DNA of 64,000 nt from an uncultured Bacteroidales bacterium (GCA_937907165.1 CALCUH010000072.1:1-64000); one strand, 5' to 3'. Shown: positions 33,369 to 41,776, counted from the stretch's first letter. The notes: generated from the letters alone by a model not told the origin. Made by a program: numbers and translations.

Positions 33369-33749
33369 TTATACGAATGTCGCTTCGTCTTCCTCTGTCT
33401 CAATCGGGGAACCGCAGCATTCTCTTATCTGTTTGTCGAACTCGATGATCTTGCCCTTAAGCATTTCTTTATCCCTCTCGTTCTTGATGACATACGCGAT
33501 GCCTCCGATGACAATGAGCGCAAGACCGAGCTTTGACGCTTTGCCTTTCATCTTCTTTGTAAGTCCTTTAGTGATGTCGAAGAGCTCGGAGATGTCTGCC
33601 TGATGGTCATGAAGAGCATCTCCAAGTTCATTGATAGATTCGAGAAATCCGCGATTATTCACATTGGAAGCAGCAATAAGCGCTCCCATCTTTGCTTCGA
33701 CAGTCATTCCAGCAGTTCGGATGACGTCGTCTTCTCTCAACATCGCCAT
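33369..33749 (-). CDS. Membrane protein, helical
   Basis: 126 residues from ATG 33749 after GAGGAGG. A helical region precedes one transmembrane segment near 73-90 (KLGLALIVIGGIAYVI) and a charged tail. Unknown role; it starts the membrane-protein-rich region. Confidence 0.6.
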   Translation of the reverse strand: MAMLREDDVIRTAGMTVEAKMGALIAASNVNNRGFLESINELGDALHDHQADISELFDITKGLTKKMKGKASKLGLALIVIGGIAYVIKNERDKEMLKGKIIEFDKQIRECCGSPIETEEDEATFV

Positions 33750-33763
33750 AATCTTTTTCCTCC

Positions 33764-34303
33764 TCATTCAAAGTGAAGTTTCTCATTGATATACCACATC
33801 GCCTGGAACCATATCTCGACATTCCGAAGATCCCTACGACAATGCGATAAACGGAAGAGACCGCCATTGCCATTGCGAGCATATCTATGGCATAGAATGT
33901 TTTTAACGACCTCGCTTACCTCGCGCTTGTCAAAGTTCTCGTCGTTAAACTCGTATAATCCGGAAGATTTCAGCATGGCTTTAAACCATCGAGACGTCTG
34001 ATCTCCGAATTCCGGATCACCGGTGATCTCTTCCTCGATTCTCAACGATAAAGCTACCATCATCTCCAGCATAGAGCACGGAACATCGTCCAGCCAAGCA
34101 GAAACAAGTCGGTAATGGTATTGTTTCTCGTCAGCGAATCGATATCTCAAGTTAATCCCATCCTCATATCGATTTCCATCCATCGGAATTGTATATGTGA
34201 AATCGACTGAGAACAGGAAAAACAGGAGATCTCGATGGTTTCTGCACCCAATAAAGTGACATAACCACTCGAAATACTCCTGTTTAAGTTCCTTTCTATT
34301 CAT
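33764..34303 (-). CDS. Conserved phage protein, soluble
   Basis: 179 residues. The pattern NGNGGLFRLSHCRRDLRNVE followed by IWFQAMWYINEKL is shared by many Firmicutes phage proteins of unknown function. GGAGGAG precedes the ATG; the start overlaps the upstream stop. Confidence 0.65.
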   Translation of the reverse strand: MNRKELKQEYFEWLCHFIGCRNHRDLLFFLFSVDFTYTIPMDGNRYEDGINLRYRFADEKQYHYRLVSAWLDDVPCSMLEMMVALSLRIEEEITGDPEFGDQTSRWFKAMLKSSGLYEFNDENFDKREVSEVVKNILCHRYARNGNGGLFRLSHCRRDLRNVEIWFQAMWYINEKLHFE

Positions 34304-34839
34304 TACTCCTCCGTCTGAGGCGGATCGTTATATGTGAAACCCTCTCTCAGGATCTCATAATCGCATCTCCGTTCTTCATTACGGACATACACGACATCAT
34401 CGTCATCGAAATGATTGACGAAATCCTCTCCGATCGCCTCATCTACATCTTCCACGATGTTATCATATTCATCGGTGACGACGCCGTCTTCGAAGTAGGA
34501 ATATGTCACACAGGTATCCATTGTACCATCTCTGAACTCGTCCGCGTCAATGATATACGGACCCTTTTTGCTCTCGTCCTTCGTTTTCGCATATTCCTTG
34601 ACAGCTTTGTGATACTTGGTTTTCTCTGGATCGCTGTCCTCTTCTTCCGCCGGCTCGTCTTCCTCTTCTTCAGTTTCCGGTTTAGACTCGATCTTCGGTT
34701 GATCCTCCGCTTCGCATGCGGAGTACTTCTTAACCGTTTCATCGATCATATCATTGAAATATTTCTTAGCATAGGTCCATGTGCCATATGCTCCGATAGC
34801 TGCGCCCGCCACAAAGGCAACAATAGATTTATTACTCAT
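34303..34839 (-). CDS. Membrane-anchored acidic protein
   Basis: 178 residues: one N-terminal transmembrane segment (about 5-25, VAFVAGAAIGAYGTWTYAKK), a Glu/Asp-rich linker (60-75), and a small C-terminal domain (YVRNEERRCDYEILREG). This layout is common next to DUF6353 genes in related phages. Function unknown. Confidence 0.65.
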   Translation of the reverse strand: MSNKSIVAFVAGAAIGAYGTWTYAKKYFNDMIDETVKKYSACEAEDQPKIESKPETEEEEDEPAEEEDSDPEKTKYHKAVKEYAKTKDESKKGPYIIDADEFRDGTMDTCVTYSYFEDGVVTDEYDNIVEDVDEAIGEDFVNHFDDDDVVYVRNEERRCDYEILREGFTYNDPPQTEE

Positions 34840-34854
34840 GATAAAATGGCCTCC

Positions 34855-35085
34855 TTACCATTTGATATTGCTTTCATTCGAGATCGTCATCCTCTGATGA
34901 ACCCTGAATTCGGTGTTTTGTATCATTTGTTCGTATCTTCTCTCTGCTACTTCAATGCCATAGCGATGAGCGTTACGGCGTTCTTCCTTTCTTGCGTCCC
35001 TCTTTACCATTTCTACAGAGAGAACCTGAAGACAGATGAGAACTGCTATTGCCATAAGAACAAAGATAACACATAAGATTTTCAT
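34855..35085 (-). CDS. Small membrane protein
   Basis: 76 residues: an N-terminal hydrophobic segment (ILCVIFVLMAIAVLICLQVL) and a basic helical remainder. GGAG precedes the ATG. A signal-anchor is likely. Confidence 0.6.
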   Translation of the reverse strand: MKILCVIFVLMAIAVLICLQVLSVEMVKRDARKEERRNAHRYGIEVAERRYEQMIQNTEFRVHQRMTISNESNIKW

Positions 35086-35114
35086 TTCGTTTTCTCCTTT
35101 CAGTTTAACAAAGA

Positions 35115-36104
35115 TTAACTCGCTTTCTTTTCCTTATATTTGTTATACGCGTAGAGGATATCGCCGTCCACATTGAATTCCAACAGGAACGAGGACTCGC
35201 CGGGCATCTCTTCACCATTGCGGTACGCTCTGTAAATCGGTTCAAGACCGAAATCAATGAAATTATCACCATGGTGATTCGGATTGTCGGGCTCATAAGT
35301 CCAGCCGACAACGCCACCCTTAGCTGTGGGGTTCAGACCGAGACGCTCGCGAACCTCATTCAAAGTGATCGGACGACCTTTGAGGCATTGGAGCTTATGG
35401 TTGAGGTATGCTTGTTCACCCTTAAGCCATCCGAGGTTACGCTCTGCATCGTTCCACCAATTAGTGTTCTTAATGCCATCCGGATTGTACTCGGTGAACA
35501 ATGCCGTATAGTCGTCGTCATCGGTAACCATAACGGTCAGCTTATCCTTGATTTCGTTTCCGTCGGCGTCTACCTTGACAGTCTCGATCTCCTTAGCTTT
35601 CATGTCACAGTAGATTGCTTTGTCCTCTTCCGGTCCAAACTTATCAGCTACCTTCTTGCGATACGCCTTGAACTTCGCCGCAAGCGCCGCATATGCCGCC
35701 GAAGCTGCTGCCAGACGCTCGGCGAGGATCTTATAACCCTTGATCTGACAGAAGATAGAAAGACCGATAAGAATACAAGCAAGAAGATACACCTTACCAC
35801 ACTTAACACCGGTCTTCAGAAGCGAGATGTAAGTGTCTTTCTTTGCGTCTTTATGGGTATATTCGACCTCTTTGCCCTCAGCATCGACGGTCTTACCTGC
35901 TTCCTCACACTTCTTGATGGTTTCGACCTGCTTCTTGTGCTCTTCGATGATTGGCTGAGCTTTGATGGTGGCACCACAGGCAGCAATAACACCTGCGACT
36001 GTTGTCACGATACCACAAACGAGCAGGATTTCGGGGCTCTTTTTCTTGAGATCCCATTTGGTTCTTGTGATGAATCCCTTAGCGGATTCGATGATATTTA
36101 CCAT
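35115..36104 (-). CDS. DUF6353 membrane protein, paralogue 1
   Basis: 329 residues. N-terminal KKKSPEILLVCGIVTTVAGV and a second hydrophobic segment near 105-125 give two transmembrane helices, followed by an Ala-rich helix and a C-terminal domain (about 215-320) with LNEVRERLGL and GWTYE. This matches the DUF6353 phage family of unknown function. Two paralogues lie at 37367 and 38801. GGAGAATC precedes the ATG. Confidence 0.75.
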   Translation of the reverse strand: MVNIIESAKGFITRTKWDLKKKSPEILLVCGIVTTVAGVIAACGATIKAQPIIEEHKKQVETIKKCEEAGKTVDAEGKEVEYTHKDAKKDTYISLLKTGVKCGKVYLLACILIGLSIFCQIKGYKILAERLAAASAAYAALAAKFKAYRKKVADKFGPEEDKAIYCDMKAKEIETVKVDADGNEIKDKLTVMVTDDDDYTALFTEYNPDGIKNTNWWNDAERNLGWLKGEQAYLNHKLQCLKGRPITLNEVRERLGLNPTAKGGVVGWTYEPDNPNHHGDNFIDFGLEPIYRAYRNGEEMPGESSFLLEFNVDGDILYAYNKYKEKKAS

Positions 36105-36117
36105 AGTAGATTCTCCT

Positions 36118-36819
36118 TTATCTTAAATCGTTAACATTCTTCGGCTTGGGAAGGATAATGAGGTATGGTCTTCTACGGTCGCGGGTCTTGGTCCAGTCTG
36201 CCGAATCGAGCTTAGACCATCCCTTTTCATCATCAGTCCATACGATTTCCGACTCGTTATCGGTAAGCTCGTACAGATTGGCAACTGTAGCGTATCCAGT
36301 CTCCTTGATCCTCTCGCGAAGCTGGAAGATTACGTCCTCTGCCTCTTTGCGAGTACGTACTCGGACATTGTTGTATCTGAGACGCTCTTCTTCGTCATCA
36401 CAATCATCGTCGTCATCGTCGTCATATCTGCGATAACGTCTGCTACCGCGATCTGATTTTTTATTTGAGATGGATCTGTAGTTCGTTCTGCCGCCCCTAC
36501 TCCGTCTGGTGCTGCTGTCTGACGAACCAAAGCCGTTCTTCTCGAAGATGAATCCGACCGCTTCGGTGAGACCTTCAAGCACAATTCCACCGATACCATC
36601 AATAGTATCCATGATACCCGGAATGACTACAGTCTCAATCACGTACTCGCGGATACTATCTCCATCTCTCTTGAACAGAGAATAGAGAAAGCTATCCTTA
36701 TGCTTGTCGGGTCGTCCATTAGCAACTGTCTCCATTGCTTTATATCCCTCAGGACGTCTTTTGCTATCGGATTCTCTTGACTCACGGTCACGATGGCTAT
36801 TTCCTGTCAATTCTGCCAT
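36118..36819 (-). CDS. DUF6353-associated phage protein with Arg/Asp-rich linker
   Basis: 233 residues. An amphipathic N-terminal half (VIETVVIPGIMDTIDGIGG) joins a linker rich in Arg and Ser (110-130) and a run of seven Asp, then a C-terminal domain with EDVIFQLRERIKETGYATVA and WTDDEKGWSKL. The same architecture recurs beside DUF6353 genes in other phages. Function unknown. Confidence 0.65.
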   Translation of the reverse strand: MAELTGNSHRDRESRESDSKRRPEGYKAMETVANGRPDKHKDSFLYSLFKRDGDSIREYVIETVVIPGIMDTIDGIGGIVLEGLTEAVGFIFEKNGFGSSDSSTRRSRGGRTNYRSISNKKSDRGSRRYRRYDDDDDDDCDDEEERLRYNNVRVRTRKEAEDVIFQLRERIKETGYATVANLYELTDNESEIVWTDDEKGWSKLDSADWTKTRDRRRPYLIILPKPKNVNDLR

Positions 36820-36833
36820 GTATTACTCCTTTC

Positions 36834-36873
36834 TGAAAAGTGAAGAGCACTCGCAACTAATACGAATGCTCTC
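36834..36873 (-). terminator. Intrinsic terminator
   Basis: GAGCATTCG pairs with CGAGTGCTC and is followed by TTCACTTTTC. It separates the 36892 gene from the 36118 gene. Confidence 0.75.
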
Positions 36874-36891
36874 CGTTTGTAGACATCTCAA

Positions 36892-37290
36892 TTACTTTTC
36901 CTTGGTTTCCTCCTCGGAATCCACAACTTTTGCTTCTGCCTTGGGAACCTCCTCTGTCTTAGCTGCTTCGGTTGTCGCTTCCGCCGCGCGCTTGTCCAGT
37001 TCTGCCTTAACAGCTTTCTCAACCATCGGCTGGATCAGTTTGTTAACACCTTTGGTGACCGGTTTCTTCACCAGTTTGAACAGCACGATTGCCGTTACAC
37101 CGATGACAAGTCCAATGGTCTTACCCTTAGAGTGTTTCTTCACTGTCTCCGGGATGGCCTCGACAACTGCCGGGGCATACTCCTGAATAGCCTGCGCTGC
37201 GGGAACGATTGTCTCCTCAGCGATTGCCTCGATCGTAGGAACAGTTTCCTCAACGACCTCTTCCATTGCATTGTTCATCATTTCTTCCAT
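36892..37290 (-). CDS. Membrane protein, Ala/Glu-rich
   Basis: 132 residues from ATG 37290 after AAAGGAG (MEEMMNNAMEEVVEETVPTI). One transmembrane segment near 58-73 (IGLVIGVTAIVLFKLV) and a Lys/Glu/Ala-rich tail. The longer upstream frame is antisense-like. Confidence 0.6.
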   Translation of the reverse strand: MEEMMNNAMEEVVEETVPTIEAIAEETIVPAAQAIQEYAPAVVEAIPETVKKHSKGKTIGLVIGVTAIVLFKLVKKPVTKGVNKLIQPMVEKAVKAELDKRAAEATTEAAKTEEVPKAEAKVVDSEEETKEK

Positions 37291-37337
37291 GATAGATTCT
37301 CCTTTCGGTTTGAAAAATTTTGATTCGGGATGTCTTC

Positions 37338-37366
37338 CCATAATAATCCTTGCAAAAAGTGCGCGT
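37338..37366 (-). promoter_or_regulatory. Repeated promoter element
   Basis: CGCGCACTTTTTGCAAGG followed by TATTATGGG, directly upstream of the 36892 gene; one of about 17 copies. Confidence 0.6.
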
Positions 37367-38188
37367 TCATCGAATATAGTCGGGAGTGTGATGTCGCTTG
37401 AATCCCATGACATAACACGGGGTTCCATCGTCCCAGTGGTCTTGCTCCATGGGCATACCGTCGATGTCGAGGTCGAACTCAATACCGCCGCATTCCGCTG
37501 TCCATCCAAGCATTGGTGAAACAGCCGTATGACGGAGTTTCGGATATGCGCCAAGCTCATTAAGTTCGTCATACAAGTCTTCAATAGTCACGTATGGTTC
37601 CAGACCCGTATAAAGCCGCTTGTTAAGGGCAACTTCCGCTTTTTGCAGCATGTCTGTACTTGCGTAAAATGGCGTATTGCTAAGCGGATCCAAGAATGGA
37701 TGGATTCCTGGGATATTCAGCTGTCTCGGCGTCGGAAGATTACTGACCGCTTCCTGTGCGGGTTTGTCCTTGGCTATTTGCTTTCTGACCTCAGATTTGA
37801 GTTCGTCGGCTTTCTCCTCGCCAAACATCTCTTCGGATTTCTCCTCATAATACTTGATGACTCCTTGAGATAATGCAAAAGCGGATGCCCAGTCTGCAAT
37901 CCTGTCATTCTGGATTTTCATGGCTTTTATAGCGCATGCCACTCCGGTGCCGAATGCGATTGCTGCGCCGATGTACGGTTTCCAAGCCGCTTTAACCTTT
38001 TCGAGAGGAGTCAGCTCGTCCTCTTTCTCATCTTCAGCCCTCACAATCAGATCCTCTGCCTTTGGTGTTGCTCTCACGGCCAAGAAATCCGAAGTCAGAA
38101 AACTCGTGATTGCGAAAACTGTTAAGAGTTCCGGGGTTCTTTTCGTCACCCCTTTCGCTACATTATTGACAATTGCTTTCCAATTCAC
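37367..38188 (-). CDS. DUF6353 membrane protein, paralogue 2
   Basis: 273 residues from GTG 38188, 8 bases after AAAGGAG; an upstream TTG is less likely. TRKPE-like N-terminus (GVTKRTPELLTVFAITSFL), two hydrophobic segments, KYYEEKSEEMFG, and a C-terminal domain with TIEDLYDELNELGAYPKL. It clearly follows the DUF6353 order. Function unknown. Confidence 0.7.
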   Translation of the reverse strand: MNWKAIVNNVAKGVTKRTPELLTVFAITSFLTSDFLAVRATPKAEDLIVRAEDEKEDELTPLEKVKAAWKPYIGAAIAFGTGVACAIKAMKIQNDRIADWASAFALSQGVIKYYEEKSEEMFGEEKADELKSEVRKQIAKDKPAQEAVSNLPTPRQLNIPGIHPFLDPLSNTPFYASTDMLQKAEVALNKRLYTGLEPYVTIEDLYDELNELGAYPKLRHTAVSPMLGWTAECGGIEFDLDIDGMPMEQDHWDDGTPCYVMGFKRHHTPDYIR

Positions 38189-38202
38189 CTTTATCGCTCC
38201 TT

Positions 38203-38517
38203 TCAACTGGTTAATATCATGTCGATGAGATCATCAACCGCTGCTGCCATTACGCCGAATGTCCTATCGCTATCAAGACCGGTATGCGCCCAAGTATCAT
38301 ACTTAGTAAAAAGCTGGTCTAAGATATTGATCGGCGTATCTTGGCCCATACGAACCTCTTTATACGCCTCTTTAATAGCATATTCGTAGTAGAAATTCTT
38401 ATCATCAGACACATAAATCATCGGGTGATGGATGAGATAGTGCCTGATGAGATTACAAGCGCGTTTCTTGGTCGACATAAAAGCCTTATTTAACCTCCTT
38501 GTCCGTTCGCTCATCAT
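38203..38517 (-). CDS. Unknown small protein
   Basis: 104 residues from ATG 38517 after GAGAGGAG (MMSERTRRLNKAFMSTKKRA). Basic N-terminus, helical. No family recognised. Confidence 0.55.
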   Translation of the reverse strand: MMSERTRRLNKAFMSTKKRACNLIRHYLIHHPMIYVSDDKNFYYEYAIKEAYKEVRMGQDTPINILDQLFTKYDTWAHTGLDSDRTFGVMAAAVDDLIDMILTS

Positions 38518-38551
38518 CCTTTTCTCCTCTCTCGAAAAGCAAAAGCGGGTA

Positions 38552-38746
38552 CTAAGACCCGCCATGCTGCTTTAATGTTTTTGCTAATTCTGCGAACTTG
38601 TCGGTAACCTTTTCGTCTAACAATTGATCGATCTCGAGCGACTGCTTCTTATCGGTAATCAATGACCCAGCGATACTTGCTATTGCGCCGAGCCCGACCA
38701 TCACCTTTGAAGCGATGTCGAGAGTCTTCATGAGTTTTGTGTTCAT
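38552..38746 (-). CDS. Small membrane protein
   Basis: 64 residues; a hydrophobic segment (VMVGLGAIASIAGSLI) then a charged helix. AAAGGAGG precedes the ATG. Confidence 0.6.
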   Translation of the reverse strand: MNTKLMKTLDIASKVMVGLGAIASIAGSLITDKKQSLEIDQLLDEKVTDKFAELAKTLKQHGGS

Positions 38747-38763
38747 TAAGGCTTACCTCCTTT

Positions 38764-38792
38764 CCATTATAGAGCATGTGAGTTTCGCGCAA
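38764..38792 (-). promoter_or_regulatory. Repeated promoter element
   Basis: TTGCGCGAAACTCACATG followed by CTCTATAATGG, 12 bases before the ribosome site of the 38552 gene. Confidence 0.65.
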
Positions 38793-38800
38793 TGTCAGAA

Positions 38801-39637
38801 CTAAACCGACGGATCATCGATGTGATATTTCTCACCGTTCTCGTCGTACCAACAATCATCCATCGGATCGTAATTCAGATAGTCTTGAATCGGTGTCGTT
38901 GTCGTGCTTATGGTTATGACTTCCATTCCGTCTCCTATTTCTATTGGGTCGCTTATGTTGAAGTCGATCCATGTGAAATCGTCTCCGAGAACCCATCCTC
39001 TCGTGTCGTGGTTCTTGTTCTCAATGCCGAGGAATCGACACCACATATCAACGTCGGTCTCCCCATAACCCATTGTAAAATTACGATTGAGAGCGTTAAT
39101 TGCATCATACACGTGGGCTAAAGATGACGTGAAATAGCTATCAGTGATGTCATCGTAGAACAGGAACTCTTCCTTGCTCAGCTTGGAGTTTAGGGTCGTC
39201 ATCTCAAAGAAAGATTCAGAGTAGATGTTAGATTCCTCTGCTTTCTTGGCCATCAACTCCTCTAAGACCTTCTCATGGGCGTCCCGTCCGTTTACTCGAA
39301 TGTTCGCTTTCCGATAGTCGTCGTATTTCTTTGCCATAACGGCAGCCGTTCCGCCGAGTGTCGCAATATGAGTTTTGTCAATTCTACGTGCTTTTGCGAT
39401 GCATACGACAGTTCCAACCATTGCAGCAGTGGCTGGAGCAAGCGGTTTCACAGATGCCTGAAACTTCTCAAACTTCGTGAGTTCGTCCTGCTTATCTTCA
39501 GTCCATTCTTTGATTGTCTCTTGGGCTTTGATAGTTCCAACATATGTAAGAACCCCCGTAAGAGCTACTCCGACACATGCCGCTACAGACAGTATGCCGG
39601 ATGCATTCTTTGTTAGCCATTTTGAAAAATCGCCCAT
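38801..39637 (-). CDS. DUF6353 membrane protein, paralogue 3
   Basis: 278 residues; GDFSKWLTKNASGILSVAAC and a second segment near 72-88 form two membrane helices. The C-terminal domain (about 165-270) contains SLAHVYDAINALNRNFTMGY and ends DECWY-like. It is the most diverged of the three DUF6353 copies. AAAGGAGAAAAAGG precedes the ATG. Confidence 0.7.
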   Translation of the reverse strand: MGDFSKWLTKNASGILSVAACVGVALTGVLTYVGTIKAQETIKEWTEDKQDELTKFEKFQASVKPLAPATAAMVGTVVCIAKARRIDKTHIATLGGTAAVMAKKYDDYRKANIRVNGRDAHEKVLEELMAKKAEESNIYSESFFEMTTLNSKLSKEEFLFYDDITDSYFTSSLAHVYDAINALNRNFTMGYGETDVDMWCRFLGIENKNHDTRGWVLGDDFTWIDFNISDPIEIGDGMEVITISTTTTPIQDYLNYDPMDDCWYDENGEKYHIDDPSV

Positions 39638-39651
39638 CCTTTTTCTCCTTT

Positions 39652-39689
39652 CGAAAACGTCAAGAGGAGTTGCAATAACCCCTCTTGAG
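39652..39689 (-). terminator. Intrinsic terminator
   Basis: TCAAGAGG pairs with CCTCTTGA and is followed by CGTTTTC, between the 39697 and 38801 genes. Confidence 0.7.
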
Positions 39690-39696
39690 ATTTGGC

Positions 39697-39915
39697 TTAT
39701 CCGATTTTCTCGTCGATGAACTTCTCAAGGTCATCCTTGTTGACGTCTGCATTTACTTCCAGATGCAGGTGAGCCATGTCGTCATCATCTACACTAACAT
39801 AGATGCTCCCGATATCGACACGAACGTCGTAGCCGAGAGATTTCTTGATAGCTTTCATGATGTATTTGCTCACCAGCTTTGTCAGCCATTTGCTATGAAT
39901 CTTCACCTCATCCAT
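39697..39915 (-). CDS. Unknown small protein
   Basis: 72 residues from ATG 39915 (MDEVKIHSKWLTKLVSKYIM), with an Asp-rich beta segment (SIYVSVDDDDMAHLHLEV). AAAGGAG precedes the ATG. Confidence 0.6.
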   Translation of the reverse strand: MDEVKIHSKWLTKLVSKYIMKAIKKSLGYDVRVDIGSIYVSVDDDDMAHLHLEVNADVNKDDLEKFIDEKIG

Positions 39916-39947
39916 ACCTTTCTCCTTTCGTCGAGACGGATATTCTT

Positions 39948-40010
39948 CCATTATACAGGGTGTAAACTTAGCGCAAAAAGAAAAGAGAACCATCGTTTAT
40001 GATAGTTCTC
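39948..40010 (-). promoter_or_regulatory. Terminator-promoter unit
   Basis: GAGAACTATC/GATGGTTCTC hairpin with TTTTCTTTTT, then GCGCTAAGTTTACACC and TGTATAATGG. It ends the microprotein transcript and starts that of the 39697 gene. Confidence 0.7.
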
Positions 40011-40046
40011 GATTCACTCTAAAAATCTGTAAATCAACGTTAGTAT

Positions 40047-40130
40047 TCACTTATTTAATATGGTTTTTGTCGCATACAAGATCAGACCCAGTCCGACCAG
40101 TCTAGTGATGAAATTACCCATTCTTTTCAT
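40047..40130 (-). CDS. 27-residue membrane microprotein
   Basis: MKRMGNFITRLVGLGLILYA followed by TKTILNK: one short transmembrane segment with basic ends. AAAGGAG is well placed, and its own promoter element lies about 35 bases upstream. Confidence 0.6.
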   Translation of the reverse strand: MKRMGNFITRLVGLGLILYATKTILNK

Positions 40131-40163
40131 GATATACTCCTTTCGTTAAATGCGGATTTTCTT

Positions 40164-40200
40164 CCATTATACACGGTGCAAATTTCGCGCAAGAGAAAAA
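40164..40200 (-). promoter_or_regulatory. Repeated promoter element and tRNA 3' U-tract
   Basis: TTTCTTTTTCTC directly follows the tRNA-like gene; then TTGCGCGAAATTTGCACCG and TGTATAATGG drive the 27-residue gene. Confidence 0.65.
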
Positions 40201-40273
40201 GAAACAGTGTTGGACTCGGACCAACGACCTCTATCGTTTCTGATAGTGCTCTACCTTGCTGAGCTAACTGTCT
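40201..40273 (-). tRNA. tRNA-like gene with six-base anticodon loop
   Basis: 73 nt fold into a full cloverleaf on the minus strand: acceptor AGACAGT/ACTGTTT, D arm GCTC/GAGC, anticodon stem CTATC/GATAG, five-base variable loop, T stem GTTGG/CCAAC with loop TCCGAGT, discriminator C, CCA not encoded. The anticodon loop is AGAAAC, one base short and without U33. Read in register, GAA (Phe) would be the anticodon. The repeated promoter element ends about six bases upstream. Confidence 0.7.
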
Positions 40274-40275
40274 CT

Positions 40276-40336
40276 CATAATATGATTTGCAAATTTCGCG
40301 TAGGAAAAAGAAAAGGAGAGGACCTCAGCCCTCTCC
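40276..40336 (-). promoter_or_regulatory. Terminator-promoter unit driving the tRNA-like gene
   Basis: GGAGAGG/CCTCTCC hairpin with TTTTCTTTTTCC, overlapping the stop of the 40325 gene, then ACGCGAAATTTGCAAATCA and TATTATGAG. The expected start site falls at the first base of the tRNA. Confidence 0.7.
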
Positions 40337-40540
40337 GCCTTTGATAACCACGATCTTTATTGTCTTCGTTTTCGGATTATTCTTCTTGAATTTGCCTGTG
40401 AAGTCGTCCCATTTGTCCTTCGCCTTTTCCTTAATCTCCGGATGGCGCTCCAGGATTGCTCCTGCTGTGCCGACCAGCGTGATTCCAGTAACGATCCACA
40501 TACGGATCTCATGGGCCGCATAGACATGCTTGTATTTCAT
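40325..40540 (-). CDS. Small membrane protein
   Basis: 71 residues: hydrophobic segment WIVTGITLVGTAGAIL near 15-30, then a Lys-rich tail. GAAGGAGG precedes the ATG. The stop lies inside the terminator stem. Confidence 0.6.
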   Translation of the reverse strand: MKYKHVYAAHEIRMWIVTGITLVGTAGAILERHPEIKEKAKDKWDDFTGKFKKNNPKTKTIKIVVIKGGEG

Positions 40541-40579
40541 AATGATTCCTCCTTCGAGATTTTTATTGATCGGATTTCT

Positions 40580-40646
40580 CCATTATATAACATGTAAAAA
40601 GTGCGTAAAAAGAGAAAAGAGCCTACGCATGATCGCATAGACCCTT
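40580..40646 (-). promoter_or_regulatory. Terminator-promoter unit
   Basis: AGGGTCTATGC/GCGTAGGCTCT hairpin and TTTCTCTTTTT, then ACGCACTTTTTACATG and TATATAATGG upstream of the 40325 gene. Confidence 0.7.
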
Positions 40647-40657
40647 TCTCTGGTTAA

Positions 40658-40903
40658 TCAGTCATCGTCTTCGCCATAAATTTCTTCATAGGTTTCCGTG
40701 GATCGCTGACCTACAATCTCGGATAAACGTCTGCCTTCAATCTCGCTATACTCAAGTCCATACTCGTCTAAATTGCAGCCGTATCCACAAGCTTCACACA
40801 TCAGCGAATCCTTCCACTTCTCATCTTCGAAAACCATTTCGTTACCGCATTCCGGACAAAGGTACTTGCCCGTTTCGAGTGCCTTGCGAAGTTCCTCATT
40901 CAT
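40658..40903 (-). CDS. Zinc-ribbon protein
   Basis: 81 residues with CPECGNEMVF and CEACGYGC, then an acidic tail. AAAGGAGG precedes the ATG. Possible nucleic-acid or protein binding. Confidence 0.65.
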   Translation of the reverse strand: MNEELRKALETGKYLCPECGNEMVFEDEKWKDSLMCEACGYGCNLDEYGLEYSEIEGRRLSEIVGQRSTETYEEIYGEDDD

Positions 40904-40989
40904 GCCCGATTACCTCCTTTCATCGCTGGTTTATTTCAGTATACCATAACCAGCCATATTTTTCAAGAGGATTTCAGAGCTCTTTTTCC

Positions 40990-41052
40990 TCATTATATGA
41001 GTTGTGAACCTCGCGAAGAAGAAAGAGCCCGCGCACCATACGCGAGCCCTCT
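40990..41052 (-). promoter_or_regulatory. Terminator-promoter unit
   Basis: GGGCTCGCG/CGCGGGCTC hairpin and TTTCTTC, then CGCGAGGTTCACAACTC and ATATAATGAGG. About 90 bases above the 40658 gene. Confidence 0.7.
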
Positions 41053-41067
41053 CCATTTGACTTTAGC

Positions 41068-41703
41068 TCATCTTATCTGAGTTTTGAACAGATCCCAGAC
41101 ATTCTTTGCTTCTTCCTTGAATGCTCTGCTTGTAGCCACGCCTGTTTCTTCGAATTTGTAGCCTTCCTTGGCCACGACATAACATGCTGCAAGTCCCAAT
41201 GTGAGTTTCACAATCTCTTTCGCTACGTTTACTCCTGTCGTGATGTAGTCGCGGACACGATCTCTTCTCTGAGACTTGATATCATCCTTATGCTGCTTGT
41301 CTTGCAGTTCCATTTCCTGTCTGTGCAGTTCGATCTCTTCTTCCTGCTGCTTGGTTTCAGCTTCGAGACGCTCTTTAGCAATGGCGATTTCCTGGTTTCT
41401 TGCTTCCAGTTCTGCCTCTTTCAATCTTGCTTCTGTCTCAAAACGCTCTTTAGCAGCGTCGAGTTCCTGTCTGCGCAGTTCGAATTCTGTTTCCTTCTGC
41501 TTTGCTTCAGCTTCAGACTTATCTCGTTCCTTGATGTCTTCCGTGTCCACCTTATACACCTCATTACGAAGCTTATAAAGTGTATCGAGAGTAAATCTCA
41601 TGATCTTGTAGTTGTCTGCCGTTGGTTCCATGGTCGACATTTTCGAATGAAGCCGCGTGATCTCATTGTCGAGAGCCTCCACATTTTCAAACATTGTTGC
41701 CAT
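41068..41703 (-). CDS. Long coiled-coil membrane protein
   Basis: 211 residues from ATG 41703. Continuous Glu/Lys/Arg coiled coil from about 55 to 150 (RQELDAAKERFETEARLKEA), then a weak hydrophobic segment near 162-178. It resembles coiled-coil phage proteins of unknown function. AAAGGAG precedes the ATG. Confidence 0.65.
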   Translation of the reverse strand: MATMFENVEALDNEITRLHSKMSTMEPTADNYKIMRFTLDTLYKLRNEVYKVDTEDIKERDKSEAEAKQKETEFELRRQELDAAKERFETEARLKEAELEARNQEIAIAKERLEAETKQQEEEIELHRQEMELQDKQHKDDIKSQRRDRVRDYITTGVNVAKEIVKLTLGLAACYVVAKEGYKFEETGVATSRAFKEEAKNVWDLFKTQIR

Positions 41704-41749
41704 AAAATCTTCTCCTTTCAACGTTAAGATATTTTGAGCCTTTCGGTCT

Positions 41750-41776
41750 CATTATAGCAGTTGTCAATCTCGCGTG
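41750..41776 (-). promoter_or_regulatory. Repeated promoter element
   Basis: CACGCGAGATTGACAACTGC and TATAATGAG upstream of the 41068 gene. No terminator hairpin is attached here. Confidence 0.6.
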
